DNA from: Plectrocnemia conspersa
Taxonomy: Eukaryota > Arthropoda > Insecta > Trichoptera > Polycentropodidae
NCBI GenBank assembly: GCA_009617715.1
Contig: VTFK01000021.1
Span: forward strand, 806,001-870,000
DNA length: 64,000 nucleotides
Reading direction: 5' to 3'
Below, one piece after another: positions 20,701-33,118 of this stretch. The first letter of the stretch is position 1. Each line of letters begins with the position of its first letter. A program made the translations under genes and the position numbers. The notes beneath the pieces are model-generated. The model was not told the DNA's origin and searched no databases. It was given only the letters and a program-made list of their open reading frames with translations.

Positions 20701-23546
20701 GGACTTTTCCTTGACTGTGGGCGTTCCAAGGCGTACACAACGCCACCAAAAGAATATTGTGCAATTGATTTATTCTGATGCAATCTACTGTACACAGCCA
20801 TGAATTACAAATACGCTTGGATTACTGAATTTTTACATTCATGAGAAATCGTTTCACAATTCGATGAAGATATTATCACTAGATAATTAAAGAATATTTT
20901 TTTTTAACACAAGCGTTGAATGATATTTTTGTAAAAAGAGAAAAACAATGATAATTGAGACCAACATACGATAAGAACACAAGCATAAATTGTATTCGTA
21001 ACTTGTTTGTGCTGCATAAAATGAATATATTTATTAGATGGAAGGGTCGAGCGTATCAATGTTTACGATTATATTTTGAGGTCAATTGAACTCCACTGGA
21101 TAAGATGCACCAAGTGTGTATTTATACATTATGAGATAAATAGTGCATTTAAAATTGGGTAAATGCTCTCTAGCATCCCATAGAAATAATTACGATAAAG
21201 TGACAAGATGTGCTATATTTAAAACGTTTGATATTAAAGGCTCTGTTATATTTACTAACATATTAATAATACAAGCGATATAAAAATGTAATTGGTGTAT
21301 CAGGCGAGTCTTAGAATGGATAAAAAAAAAAAACTTATTAGATAGTACTATTAATAGTATACAATAATGAGTGATTAATAAACACAAATTGATCCCATTA
21401 AAATAGCTAGTTCTAAATAGACAAATATATTTTTCTATAAAATGTTCTAAGTTTGTTTTGTAATTCTCAAGTAATTTGTAGTTGTTTTATTTTGTTATGC
21501 AATTTGTAATTTTGATGTGATTTCTATGGTTTTCCTTTTTTTATGTAACTTATAATTGTTTTATAAAATTACAAGGTATTTAATTTTTTTGTGTATATCT
21601 TTTATTTATTTTATGTAATTTGTAAGGCTTTTAATTAGTGTTGTGTTATTTGTAAGAGTTTTAATATTCGAACAGTACAATGTCATTATTGAGCCAACAA
21701 CGATGTTTGTTAGCAGTTCTGGCTAGTTTCACGAACATCGATATAACATTGTTTAGCATCCATAAAAGAATGTTTTTTCCCATTTGCCTTTAACCTTTTA
21801 AACGCCGTATATTTTTTACATAGGCATGTGCCCCGTAGATTCTAACTGTGTTTAAAAAAAAATATATTTCAATTGAAAAACATGCTATTACTTACATATT
21901 GACCGCTATCCCGACATTTCTGACAGAAATACAGCGGGAATCGGGAGTCAAAAACAGAGCATAACGAGTTGCCAGCACACATTTGTTTTTTAACTTATTT
22001 TATTTTTTAACTTATTTTATTAAAATTTGATTTTTACGAACTATTATGAACTGAGAATCTTTATAACGGAACATTGGACCCCCAATAACACGGTAAATTG
22101 GGGGACTAGAAAATACTCACTATTTTTTTGCAATACGTATGTACGAATCAGGAGCGTGGTGAGATATCCTACCTTTGGCTCGCTCACGCATAAAGTAACG
22201 GGCATCTAAATGGCACGTCCTCAATTTACCGTGTTATTGGTGGTCTTCTGTGCTTATATTTTATGTACATAGAAGAAATCAGTAAATCAATTTACAAAAA
22301 TATCTACATCTGTCTCACAAGTTTGGTATTTTTTTCACATACTGGCACAATGAAAACATTAAAGATCAAACTAAATACACAAGAATTCAAAGTTTTGAGC
22401 TCAAACAACTACTCCATGGGGTCTGATTTATTTATGACACCAGAGAAATGTACCTTTATTTTCAAATTGATGGTTCGCGATTTAAATTTTAAAAGTGAAT
22501 TGAAAGGACAAGAAATGACTCAAACATTATAAAATAAAAAGTTGAAATATTTCCATAGTTAATTTATTAATTGAAAGGGAATTCGGTATGGCACAATAAT
22601 ATGGCACAGACCAGGTAATAGACAATTTGCCCTTGAAAAGGTTAATGACACTCATTATTTTTAGATGATAAATTAATTAAGTGATTTCACAAATTGTTCT
22701 TAAAAACATCTAACTTTAACTATAGTTTCATTTGAATTTACAATATTAAACGTTCAAAATTAAAAGTTGATATATTCAGAGAAATGTGTTTGAGAAATTG
22801 TTGTCAATCCAATAAATTCGCCTTTTAAATAAAATTAAGAAGTAAAAAATGTGTAAAAACTGGTAATCAACGCAAACATTCATTGTCTGCAAAAGATTAG
22901 ACAGAAAAAGTCCATATTTTGAACTTTCTTGTTATTGTGAGTTATTTGTGGGGTGCTTATTGTTTTGTGATGTATATAAATCAATAGATATTTTTAGAAT
23001 AAAATTGAATCAGAGTTTGTTAGCGTTATACCACATGTAAGAAAAATCATAACACAGAAAAGTGTAAATCAATGCAATGCATTACAAGAGTTAAATCAAA
23101 CAGCTGATAGGTGAATTTTATTTTAATTACAAATTAGGTAAAAAAGATCGGAATTCTAATTATATAATTCGCATGTCAATAGTCAATTGAAATAAATTAT
23201 TTGCGACTATTAAATTGCGAAATATTAATTTTCAAGAATAAAAAATGGCAATTAAAAATTTGTATGAAAAATAATAACAAAAATGATGTAAACAAAAGAA
23301 TACGGAAGAAAAAAGCGACCTTCGGGAATACGGCCCACGATCGAGATCGCTTGCGTAATCGGGCTCGTATCAAAAACGACATAGAAAGAGACAAAGGGCG
23401 TCGGCCCTCCGCTGCGCACGGCCAATATGGCCAATATGACCAATATGGCCACCGTCCTCGAACGACTCACCGAGATAAATGTCCCCGAAGGATCCGGAAC
23501 CGATCTTGCGGCCGAGCCGATACCGGTTGCCGACGCGCAGCTCCAT
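17767..23546 (-). CDS. dbt: Casein kinase 1 delta/epsilon, Doubletime-like, 7 exons
   Basis: Exons: 23546-23471, 20638-20528, 20461-19923, 19847-19688, 19610-19407, 18190-18038 and 17957-17767. Every junction is GT/AG and phases agree, giving 1434 nt (477 residues). The N-terminus [22 protein letters not shown] and the kinase motifs identify a CK1 delta/epsilon kinase: EEVAIKLEC (ATP-binding Lys38), [39 protein letters not shown] and the end FDWNMLKFG. In flies this enzyme (Doubletime) phosphorylates PERIOD in the circadian clock and also acts in Hedgehog, Wnt and growth signalling. After residue ~295 comes a low-complexity tail with [11 protein letters not shown], then a C-terminal part from exons 6 and 7 rich in Gly, Pro and acidic/Lys residues, which I do not recognise from other Dbt tails. 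If exon 5 is instead read through to its own stop at 19342, the protein would be 384 residues. The kinase domain has several unusual substitutions for this conserved family. Confidence 0.85.
20639..23470. other. dbt intron 1
   Basis: A 2.8-kb intron between the first coding exon and the exon with the ATP-binding lysine. It contains a 168-bp inverted-repeat element (22078-22245), an unrecognised plus-strand frame at 22263-22532 followed closely by AATAAA-type signals, and three tandem CCAATATGG-like 9-mers near 23421-23450, just inside the donor. Confidence 0.6.
22078..22245. mobile_element. MITE with ~24-bp terminal inverted repeats
   Basis: The left end GACCCCCAATAACACGGTAA and the right end (read in reverse complement) GACCACCAATAACACGGTAA differ at one position, and the match continues through AATTG. 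The 168-bp element has no coding frame, and no clear target duplication was found. It lies in intron 1 of dbt. Confidence 0.6.
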
Positions 23547-23800
23547 TGCGGGGGGGGGGTTCGCTGGTCGGGGGGCGGAGGCTCGGGCGCCTAGCTACGA
23601 GGCTGGCGGGGCGCGGGGACGGGGGCTCGACTGGCCCTCGGCCGCCATCACGCCCTGGGCCGCCCCCGGGCGCGATGCGCGCGGATAAGCCCCGATCCGC
23701 CGCCGCTGGGAACCATCACAGACACGCAAACGAGACGAGCGACACCCGCGCGACCGAGACGACACCACACACCGCACTGCGAACGAGAGCGAGACGGCGA
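23547..23800 (-). promoter_or_regulatory. CpG-rich 5' region of dbt
   Basis: A GC- and CpG-dense block (several CGCG and GGGGCGG-type strings) directly upstream of the dbt ATG, in sharp contrast with the A+T-rich surroundings. Long frames on both strands here reflect base composition. It is most likely the dbt promoter and 5' untranslated region; no start site can be fixed from sequence alone. Confidence 0.5.
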
Positions 23801-26067
23801 TAGCTGAGCACTCGATGTTGCCGTGCCGAAAAACGCACGCTCGTAAACAAAAACATTTTTTCATGCTCGTCCAAATGCGTCTTTTCAATATAGAAACGGG
23901 GTAAAACGAGACAAATAAATAACATTTTTTTTTTACAAATTATGATTAAGATATTTACATTTTAAAATAACTTATACATTTTAAATTATATAGGGGCCCT
24001 ACTCGCAAAAGATAGATATACGACCAAACAATAAACGATACAACGAACTTTTTAGTAGCAGGGCCTCTGAACTTTTAACTTAACTTACACTTAAATACGA
24101 CAATTCGCTCTGGGGTTAAAAAATATTCTGTATAATCTTCACGAATTTTTACACTTTCATTCACACACTTTCATGTGGTCTTTCTGAAAATAATATATTA
24201 TTGTGAGGGGCATCTTGTCTTCAATTGCCAGGAATCGTTTCGCCGGTAATTTCCTCATCAAAAGTGTGCCCTGTTGTACGTACATATGTCTTGAATGTCG
24301 TTCCAAAATAAAATTATGCCAAACGCAGATTGCACATATGATTATCCTTGCTTTTCCAGGATATAATTCTATAAATTTTCTAAATGTTCTGAATCTATTT
24401 GTGAGTATTCTGAACGCATTTTTTACTACACGCCTGACTCTAGATAATCTATAATTATATACACGTTTGTAGCCGGTATCTCATAATATGGCCGAGATAT
24501 TGAAACTTTCTTATTTTTAAAACAAAAAATCTTCTGCGAACAATGGTAACTTAAAATTATCACATAGTTAATAACTTAAAATTATTTTTATATACGTTTT
24601 CAAACTTTTACACTGAAATTTGATGATATTATGGCTATATAAGTTTAATTTATTTTATTACATTGCTTTGCTCTACAAGTTTTTTTATTTTATATTTTTC
24701 TGATAATATTAGTGTTGTTTTAACTTTTCTACTTCAGCCCTGTTCTTAGCGATAACGTGAATTCTGCGTGTATTTGTAATTTCAAAAGGCATTTTAAAAG
24801 TAAATTATATTTTTATTAAAATGTTTTTAATAAAAAATATAACTTATAGTTAAAGATTTTCTGATGATTTAGAGTTATAGATTTTCACGTATTTAACCAA
24901 ATAAGTAATATTTTTCTGAATCCAGCTTATAAATAAATAAAAATTTAATGAAGATAAGACCAAAACTAATGATCGTATAATTAACGATAGCTTGATAATT
25001 AAAATAGATTATTCGAATGTATAGGTAATAAATATAATCTTAAGAAAAAAAAAATGGTGAGAAGACTAAGAAATGTGTTAACCAAATAATCAAAAATAAT
25101 TATTTATAATTCATTGTACGTTTTTATATAGCCTCGATAACAAAATTGCTCAACAATTATATTTTAAGGCTAAGGCACCTGCGATATTAATTAACTTTTT
25201 CAAGTAAACTAATTAAAATAAAACAATTTATACAAATTAAACATTTTATTTCATACACAACCATCGTTTTCATTAAATTAAAATCAATCGTCAAATTTAC
25301 AACTAAAAACGCAAACATGATTAATTATTTCGTTTACACAATTGTAAAAATATAAACACAACGTAACAAAAAGGAATATTATTCGCAAAAATAATAATTT
25401 CACAAAAAAACATAAACTTAAATCGTTTAAAAATAATAGGAATATTCGTAACTAAACTCTTTAATCGATTTATCAAAAATAAAGTGGAGATCAAAATGAC
25501 ATTAAAATCCTTAAATCAATGTTTTTTATATAATATATTATAGATGCTCTCATATTGTCACGTATATTCTAAAATTATGGTAAAAAAATACATTTCATTT
25601 ATTTTACAGACTCAACCACTTATAGGTTCATACGGCTACTTGTCTATCGCTGAAATCACATTTATTATCACAATATGGCCGTATAAATATCAAAATAAAT
25701 TATATAATATACGCAAAAGAATGCCAGATCGTTTCTCAAAGCTACGATTATCTAAGTTTGTCTAACTGCTTTATAAATAACTCCTTGGTTTCATAAGCAC
25801 CATTCGTCTTAAGAGTGTTTAATACTAAATAAGGTAACATAATCCACGTGTTGAAATGCACTGTCGTTAAATGAGATTTTTAATGATATGTGAGCCAATT
25901 TTATAATTATATATACATATATATACATATGTAGATTTAAATATATTATAATGACATTTATATATTTTTAGAAATAATTTCAATATTTAACTGAACTATT
26001 TACACATTAAAAAAACATATAATTATTGTCCACTTTGATTATATAATCACAAAATTCACTTTAAATT
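23801..26067. other. Intergenic region between dbt and dimm
   Basis: A+T-rich, with no gene that I can support. A small imperfect inverted pair (GGGGCCCTACTCGCAAAA at 23992 and a degenerate reverse complement ending near 24073) could be a MITE. Confidence 0.4.
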
Positions 26068-27249
26068 TTAAGTCATATTTTTTAAATCAGTTTGTTGTAC
26101 TGTCGTTCCATTTGAGTGATGCACTTGAAACAGATTCCTCATCTCTAGATCTCGCTGCATCGGACAATTGTTATTGTTTTCCGATGATCTATTTCTATTT
26201 TCGAATGTAGGTTCTACGCCATCTTCATCAGCATCCACAAATCTGTAATAATATTATTATATCTGTAATAAAATACAAGTTTAACATTTTTTGTGCGTAT
26301 GCGAATTACACACACTACCCCAGAACGCGGCAGATAAGATAAATTGGTTAACAGGTATGGGCTAAGTAAATATGAAGAATTTGATAAAATTTGAGATGTT
26401 TTCCAAAATTATAGTAATACTATATATTTATTAAAATATTTTAAATTAAAATTATTTTATGTATTTATTTCAAGTAAAATAATAAATTTCAGTGACATCT
26501 ATAATCTTGGTTAGAAATTATTTAGTATTGTAAAATAATATATATTTTCATTTTATGTATAGCACACTTACGTATAATGCTTTTCTTCGCCTCTCATATC
26601 ACAAATAACATTCGTCAATGCCATTATGTAATTTTTAGCTAACGTTAACGTTTCTATTTTAGATAACTTCCTCTCCATTTTGATATGAGGAATCACTTCT
26701 CTCAATTGCTAAAAATAAATAGTTTTAAAAACAACTCCTAAACATTGCATAATAACATAAAAATGATCAAATATACCTCAAACGCATCGTTCAAAGAATG
26801 CATCCTCATCCTTTCTCTCTCGTTGCTCTCCAATCTTCTCAAATTTCTCTCCCGTGCCGAAGCCGCAGTCCTACGTCTCCGTCCTGTGTTATTCCATACC
26901 TTCTTTCCTGAATTGGAACGAACACCGTTACTAATACGACCCTCACTACCTGAACTTTCTTCGTCTAAAACATTGTTGTATATGTATTGAATTAGTTTTC
27001 ACATACAATCACAAGTATTATATTCTACAACGTACCTTGTAAATTACTATTGGAAGTCTTTCCGCCTTGGTCGTCGTCATCTATCTCGACATCAGGATCG
27101 TCGTCGTCGTCGGGCCATAGTTGTATTCGACTAGCTGATCCGCCGGATCCTGGAGAATCTGCTCCTGAACCACCGATACCGGATGTGTTGTTGTTGTTCC
27201 ACCATCTTTCTCTACCAGCAGCTTCACCTCCCTGATGCGGCATGGATTC
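26068..27249 (-). CDS. dimm: Dimmed/Mist1-type bHLH transcription factor
   Basis: Coding exons: ATG at 27243 in exon 27249-27036, then 26964-26777, 26708-26572 and 26242-26068; 708 nt from the ATG (235 residues). A Ser/Gly/Asp-rich N-terminus ([14 protein letters not shown]) precedes the bHLH domain at about residues 108-168. The basic region contains [20 protein letters not shown], and helix 2 contains [18 protein letters not shown]; this is the Dimmed/Mist1 (BHLHA15) signature. In Drosophila, Dimmed directs the peptidergic neuroendocrine secretory programme, so this is probably a nuclear E-box-binding regulator of secretory cell fate. A 3' splice site (TTTCAG at 27250-27255) just before the ATG-containing segment implies a non-coding upstream exon not located here. 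The short C-terminal tail after the bHLH (about 65 residues) is shorter than in the fly protein. Confidence 0.9.
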
Positions 27250-27255
27250 CTGAAA

Positions 27256-28664
27256 TTAAAAATTAAAATATATGTATATAATCATATAATAATCTACAAA
27301 ACAATGCCTGACATTGATTATAATCTGTTTTTGATTTCTTAAAACGACTAAAGTTCATTGATTAAATATCGTTAAAAGTTACACTAACATAAAAACAAGG
27401 GTTTGAACGCAATGCGCGAGTTTTTGAGCGCAAACTTATGGGTGCGATACAGGAAGATACAGGTGTCAGTAGGCCTAGATTTGTATGTTTGTATTAAATG
27501 TATTCTATCAAGTGGCGGATTACGGAATGCGCACGCTTGGGGCCTCCAATCGACGCGACGGAACGATTTTATTGCTTTTGACGTGGATTCTAAACAATGA
27601 CCGCCTCTTCTAAAATTTGGTCAAAATAATGCATAGCATTTAATGAAATACTATGAATCTTAATGAAATCGAGATATTAAAAAAAGACCAATGACTAGCC
27701 AACTTTTGCTCCTCCCTTAGAAAAAGCTGAAATGTCGCCTTTGACATATCATGTAAATTATTATTTCATAGTCAAGTTAATCAATATTACTCAAAACGCA
27801 GCAGGGCTATTAAAACCTTGCACTATTAAACTGATAAATTCTAGACTCATCTCTTTATTTTAAAAGAAATTATTTTCACAATTACTTAAAAAAATGTTTC
27901 AAAAATAAACAATAATATAGGATAAAAGGATTATTTCTTTAACAATCGTTATATATATTATTTTATAGAATAGTAGAATAGTTATTATAAGCATATTTTA
28001 AAATTGTATTATAAAAATCTCAAAATATCTCATAAACCCTAAATTTGAGTTGTCATAAAAATTATAGCGTTACTATATCGTATAAGTTTTTAAAATCAAG
28101 ATTTTTTAGTACAGTTCCTTTAATAACAGCTGATCGCTTTGACAGCTCTATAATAGCCTCGCTTAATGAGAATGCCTTTATCTAGACTAGTTTTACCATT
28201 CTTCCGCTCTACGACAATCGTCGAAAAAACCACTTCGCTATCTGAATAATTACCGGATAACTATTTCAATAATTCATATTATTTGTCACACCGGTTCTCT
28301 AATCGGCGACAAAGTAGAGCGAGCGCTCAAAGGGTGAATTACTAATCACAAGCTTTCATTCAACACCTGTGGCCGAGTACCGAAAAAAAACCTAATGCTA
28401 ATACAATCGATACAGCCGCTCTTTTATCGGTAAAATGGAGTCATGATAGTTTTACGTAATGTGTAACAGGGTCAAATGTCTACCGGTTTTTTAATCGTAC
28501 GCGATACGGGCGAATTATTTTGATGCAGGGGTTGTCAAATAGAAGAAGGATGGTTTGTTAATGAAAGAGTTTTCAATTAAAAATAACCAAAGAATTCCAA
28601 AAACTGATAGACGCTATGAATAAATGTTATTATTTATTTATTTAATTAAAATAGATAATTGTTT
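27256..28664. other. Upstream of dimm; no gene seen
   Basis: It holds the expected but unlocated non-coding first exon of the bHLH gene and one copy of dispersed repeat family A (about 27540-27770). Otherwise it is A+T-rich with no recognisable feature. Confidence 0.45.
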
Positions 28665-28946
28665 TTAGCCCAGACAAATATAATCAAAACATACATAAAA
28701 ATATAATGTAAACAGAAACAAAGTACGAAGGTGTTTCTTTATTCCATTGCGGAAACCCATTACGTTTTTATTTTTGCGGTATGTACCAGGAATATGATTA
28801 TATAAATTCAAGCCTTCGTATAATATTCCCCTGGCCGTACTCATTTTTTTATACCTATCTATCCTTAAATTATTGCTATTTCTAGCAGTAAATCTATGTA
28901 CATCTTTATTTATTATTATAAACTTATTAAAATACACTGTTAACAT
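28665..28946 (-). pseudogene. C-terminal fragment of a non-LTR retrotransposon reverse transcriptase
   Basis: The minus-strand frame contains HRFTARNSNNLRI, then GILYEGLNLYNHIPG, a spacer and FRNGIKKHLRTLF. This pattern is typical of the extreme C-terminus of non-LTR reverse-transcriptase ORFs (a tail with an N-x-R-N-x-x-L block, a YEGxxLxNxxP block and a final K-K-x-L). Only about 90 residues remain; the catalytic core is absent. The stop is followed by A+T-rich sequence compatible with a 3' tail. Confidence 0.6.
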
Positions 28947-29219
28947 ATTATTTTTTAAATTTATATATCAATAATAAAACATTAATCTTTAATATGTCTT
29001 GAATATCCAACCATTCCAACATTTCAACCATATTTCTACAACTAGTAAATTTATTTGTATTTAAAACTTCTCGCTTTGCCCCTTTTTTGTAATTTTTGCA
29101 ACATCGTTTTATCTAATTAATTAAGCATATGCAATATTTATATTTATTATATCGTTTCTCTGTTTCTCTGATAAAGCTCAGTTATCTCAAACTAAATAAA
29201 CACAGTATGAGTCTAGACT

Positions 29220-29740
29220 TTTAGGCCGACAGGTGTATCCGACTTTGGTATCCACTGCCATTACCAGTACTTGCTCCCTACGAGTCCAACCCTATGAGCG
29301 GGCACCCAGCTTGTGACGGCCGGATGAACAGGACCCACTCCCCGTAGTAATACATATTTTATTGAAGTTTCATTGGTATTTCTCCCGATCGTACGGGAAG
29401 ACGTGCTCTCGTTGGCTAGCCTGCATCGCTTTGTACTGCATGCATTGCGTATCCTCCTTGTCATAACACCACCACCTGATCTTCGAGGGTTGTATATTTT
29501 GCCTCAGTCGCAGCTTTGGCCCTCGGTTCCCCTCAGGGCCGAGCCCTTTAGCCCTGCTTGCGTTACTTTGTTATGCTTTGTTCGTCATAAGTAGTGCCTC
29601 GTGCCCTACCTCGGACGGCCAGCCCGAGAGTTCACTTCCCCTTAAGGGTTTGGGTAACCTTAAGAGGGGTTTCTCGCTCTCCCACACTATAATCGACGAA
29701 CTTCAGCGTGTGGTCGACTGGCACCGGCCTTTAGGCCGAC
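29220..29740. mobile_element. GC-rich retroelement-like block with repeated ends
   Basis: A 520-bp block of markedly higher GC content. It is bounded by the same 11-mer TTTAGGCCGAC in direct orientation at 29220-29230 and 29730-29740. Frames on both strands are short and arginine-rich. The direct terminal repeat and composition suggest a retroelement fragment (5' region or solo terminal repeat). No protein domain is recognisable. Confidence 0.4.
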
Positions 29741-32700
29741 ATCATTAAAGTCCGGAAAATGCAGTCAAGTAACCTTTTCACTTCAATCGTCAGATTTGGT
29801 CAAGCGCAACAGTCACCTTCACAGTCGCCAGTAATTAAGTTGAGCTTTGAGATTCTACAACGAATGATCCGTCACGTATCTATATCTAAATATCAACTTA
29901 ATAAGCAAATATAATAATGAAATATTCATAAATAAATATGTTGCTTTAAAAATATGCATATATAATGATATCTAAAAAACAATGCAAACTGCTCAAATTG
30001 AGCTAAAACAATGACTGACCATCAGTATCACGTTATCGCATTTAATTTATTATTACACACTTCTATATGTTGCGAAGGTGTTTTTTGCTTATCGGCCATT
30101 TGCGATTATTTTTATCACATCCACATATTTATATAAAATAATATGCAATCAATTCTCCCCTTTTCTATATCCATGGATAGTCGATAGCAATTATCCGCCG
30201 ATGGGTAAAAATTAACGTTTAATTGAGTCATATGAATCTATGGAATGGATAAGGTATGTTTTCAGATTTTTCTGTCACTTTGACTATCCCTGCCAGAGAG
30301 CAACTGAATACATAATTTTGTTTGAGCAACAAAACGCGTCATTGAGCAATTTTTTCACGAACCAATCGAAAGATTAGACTAACACTCAAGGACAAATCGT
30401 TCCTTGTTTTTTTTTTATTTTAACTATATTTATTTATGTTGTTTATTAATAAGCTTAGCTGCTGTTTTAGAGATTTATAGAGCGTTTCAATACGGATGTA
30501 GAAAATGTTAAATCGAAAATATATATATAGTTGTCAATTTTTATTTAATATTTATTAATATACAATCAAGTACATTATATCGAGACATAAAAAACAGATA
30601 AACTATTATGTATCCTATAAAAAATAGTGAAAATTATATAACATAAAAATATAATAGTTGCATACTATTTTTAGCTTGACAAAACGACGACCAAATGTTT
30701 GTAAGAACTATTTAAATGAATATAAAAGACTAATGGAGATATTTTATCTGATTTTCCAGGTTTTTTAATTGGATGAATTATATAAGTTTTTCAGATAGTT
30801 TGAAAATACTTTAGATAAGAATTTATAATACTTTAGATTTACTTTTTATAATACTTTATATAAGTAGTGAATTCAGTTTTTTTGCCAAGATGTTATCTAA
30901 TCTATCTAGATTTTCTATTCTTTATTTTTCAAATATCACATAATTTCCCGTGGATTACTATGTCAATTGCCAGATTATTTATAACAAATGAACGTTAGGA
31001 TGCAATTCATTGCATTTTTGACGTAGCGTCTACTCAATAAAAAACTTTTAAAATTTACCAAGGAGCGGTGTCGACAATCTGTCAATGCTCGGCTACCTTC
31101 AGCTGTGAGCTTTTGAGTGCCTTAGAGAGTCGCGATCGCATGCTTTATTCTTGCCCGTCGTGACCAAGACGCCAGCGTTTAAGAACGCTCCTCATGTACA
31201 AGCCATCCAGGTTATCAACGAGCTTGCCAAACACAAGGATATGTTTCATGATAGCTATGAGGAGCTGAAAAATAATAGGTAGTGTTTTACTCGTCTATTT
31301 TTGCCGTTCACTATAACTGTTTTTTTAAATGTTTGATTGTTTAATTATTTTCTGTATAAAGGCATTGTTTAATTAAACCTATCAAGATAATGAAAAATCA
31401 CTAATTTGACAATTTTACGAATAATACGTGTGACTTTTTTCTGCGTTTTCAAGTGCATGTAATTTTGTGTCAACGTATAGGACGTTGCAATAGCATTGTC
31501 TAGCATATCACGCTTTTCAAAATTAGTGTTCGTGTCATATCCGGTTTTCATCAAAGTGATTGAATACCCAGAAGTATCCAAACGAAGCAGATCTCTCATT
31601 TCTACATTTTTTCCCTCTATTTAATGAATGAACGCTATCCTATCAACGAAATCGAAATCGACTGATTGATTTCCGGGAATCGAGGCATTTCTCCTCATCG
31701 CGAGGAGCCGTGGAACGGCGCGAAGAATGTCGCCGCGAGGTCGCACGGCGCGAGGAGTCCAACCGGAACTTTTGTCTCGAAATCTGGACTAAATACCGAC
31801 GACCACCGAGACTACCTAGCCGACCGGCCAGAACGTGACCGCCATAAGAAGAAATCGACTTTTTAAAGTGGTCGGCCGCGCCCTGCTCCAACATTTCACA
31901 CCATCACTTTTCGCCGCATAATGGCAAAACTAGTTCCACCTGTGTTGATTCCGATAAAACGGCGCGCATAGCCAATTCATTATGTGCAGTCTAACATTTT
32001 CCAAAGGCTCGTTGCGTAATATGTGTCTATGTATAATATGATACGTGATAGACGTTACCGGTTGAATGATGGAGGAAGTACCGCTTTCGTTGGGAGACTT
32101 TCAAGTCAGGAAATTCCTTGGCGATTACTCTAATGCTTCTTGTTTCTGTAAATGAAGTATAATTAGGGATCGGGAGGTTTCGGCGTTGCCATTTCGACAT
32201 CACCATCTCAACAAAGAAATTCTGCCCTAGTCTACAGTCTAGTATATTCACATAGCTTTTATTTGTTGTAATTATTGGTTTAAAGACCTGTTCTTGAATC
32301 ATTTTTAGTCACGATAGAAGCTCCAAATATATAGAATTAAAACTTATGCTCTTTTTGTTATAAAAAATAAATTAATAATTTATGAACCTATAATAATTAA
32401 TACTCATAATAACCTGAAAAGTCCTGGTAAAATACACATTTCACCAAGAACTGTGACTAATGCACTTTAACTTGTCAAGTTTTAAAAATAGATTAACTTT
32501 ATTTAATTTAATAAAAAAACAATGAAAAATAATTAAATCTTAAAAAACTGCGTTATGGATAAAAATGCAGAAAAAAATATACACAAAATAATTTCACTAG
32601 ATCTAGGAACTGAAAAACATATTACATATATGTATTTGATGAAACACTATACATATTGCTTATTTAATTAATTAAGTTACACTAACAAAAACGCGAGATT
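29741..32700. other. Gene-poor stretch with coding-like fragments
   Basis: Mostly A+T-rich. A plus-strand stretch at about 31140-31280 reads LFLPVVTKTPAFKNAP followed by a helix-like segment, ending at a donor-like AG/GTAGTG. A CpG-rich, arginine-rich patch lies at 31640-31900. Neither could be linked to a complete gene. Confidence 0.35.
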
Positions 32701-33118
32701 ACTAGCCAAAATGACAATTTATGAGAAGATAACACGAAACGTTGATACGAGATTCAAACCCAGGTTTTTCAGGTATTAATCACCACTGTATCACTAAGGT
32801 GACCAGACGTCCTCCTTTTGTTCTATTATACTTTGTTCGCCTTGAACAAATTTTTTTTTAACTCCCGTGGTATCCCTAAATGAATAACAAATTCTAAAAT
32901 TACCTTTTTTAGCTCTCGCAGCAATCTGTGCTTCATTATGCTCCCGGGAAAAAAATTGAGGGATGTACTTTAAGCAAAAATTTCCGTGATAACCTTTTTT
33001 TTTTAGGTTCGTTGCAATTTGTCCTTCTTTGTCCCCCTCAAACAAAAATTTTCGTGATAACATTTTTATTTTTAGTGTTCTCTTTTGCTATTTTAATTAT
33101 TGCTTTTCTGGTCACCAT
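32701..33118 (+). mobile_element. SINE-like piece followed by GGTGACC-family element
   Basis: 32740-32795 resembles the tRNA-like insertion at 8940-9010 (GATTCAAACCCAGG box). From 32796 an element begins with AAGGTGACCAGACG and ends with CTGGTCACC near 33118, with the familiar TCCTCC / CTCCCG / AACAAA internal units. The outermost bases GTATCACTA...TAGTGATAC extend the inverted symmetry. Confidence 0.6.

Noticed and set aside
22263..22532. 89-codon plus-strand frame in dbt intron 1 followed by AATAAA-like signals
   Set aside because: Lysine/threonine-rich translation without family resemblance, signal or splice context; such frames are expected by chance in A+T-rich DNA.
23201..23803. 200-codon plus-strand frame upstream of dbt
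   Set aside because: It is antisense to dbt exon 1 and its CpG-rich 5' region; the arginine/proline-rich translation reflects base composition.
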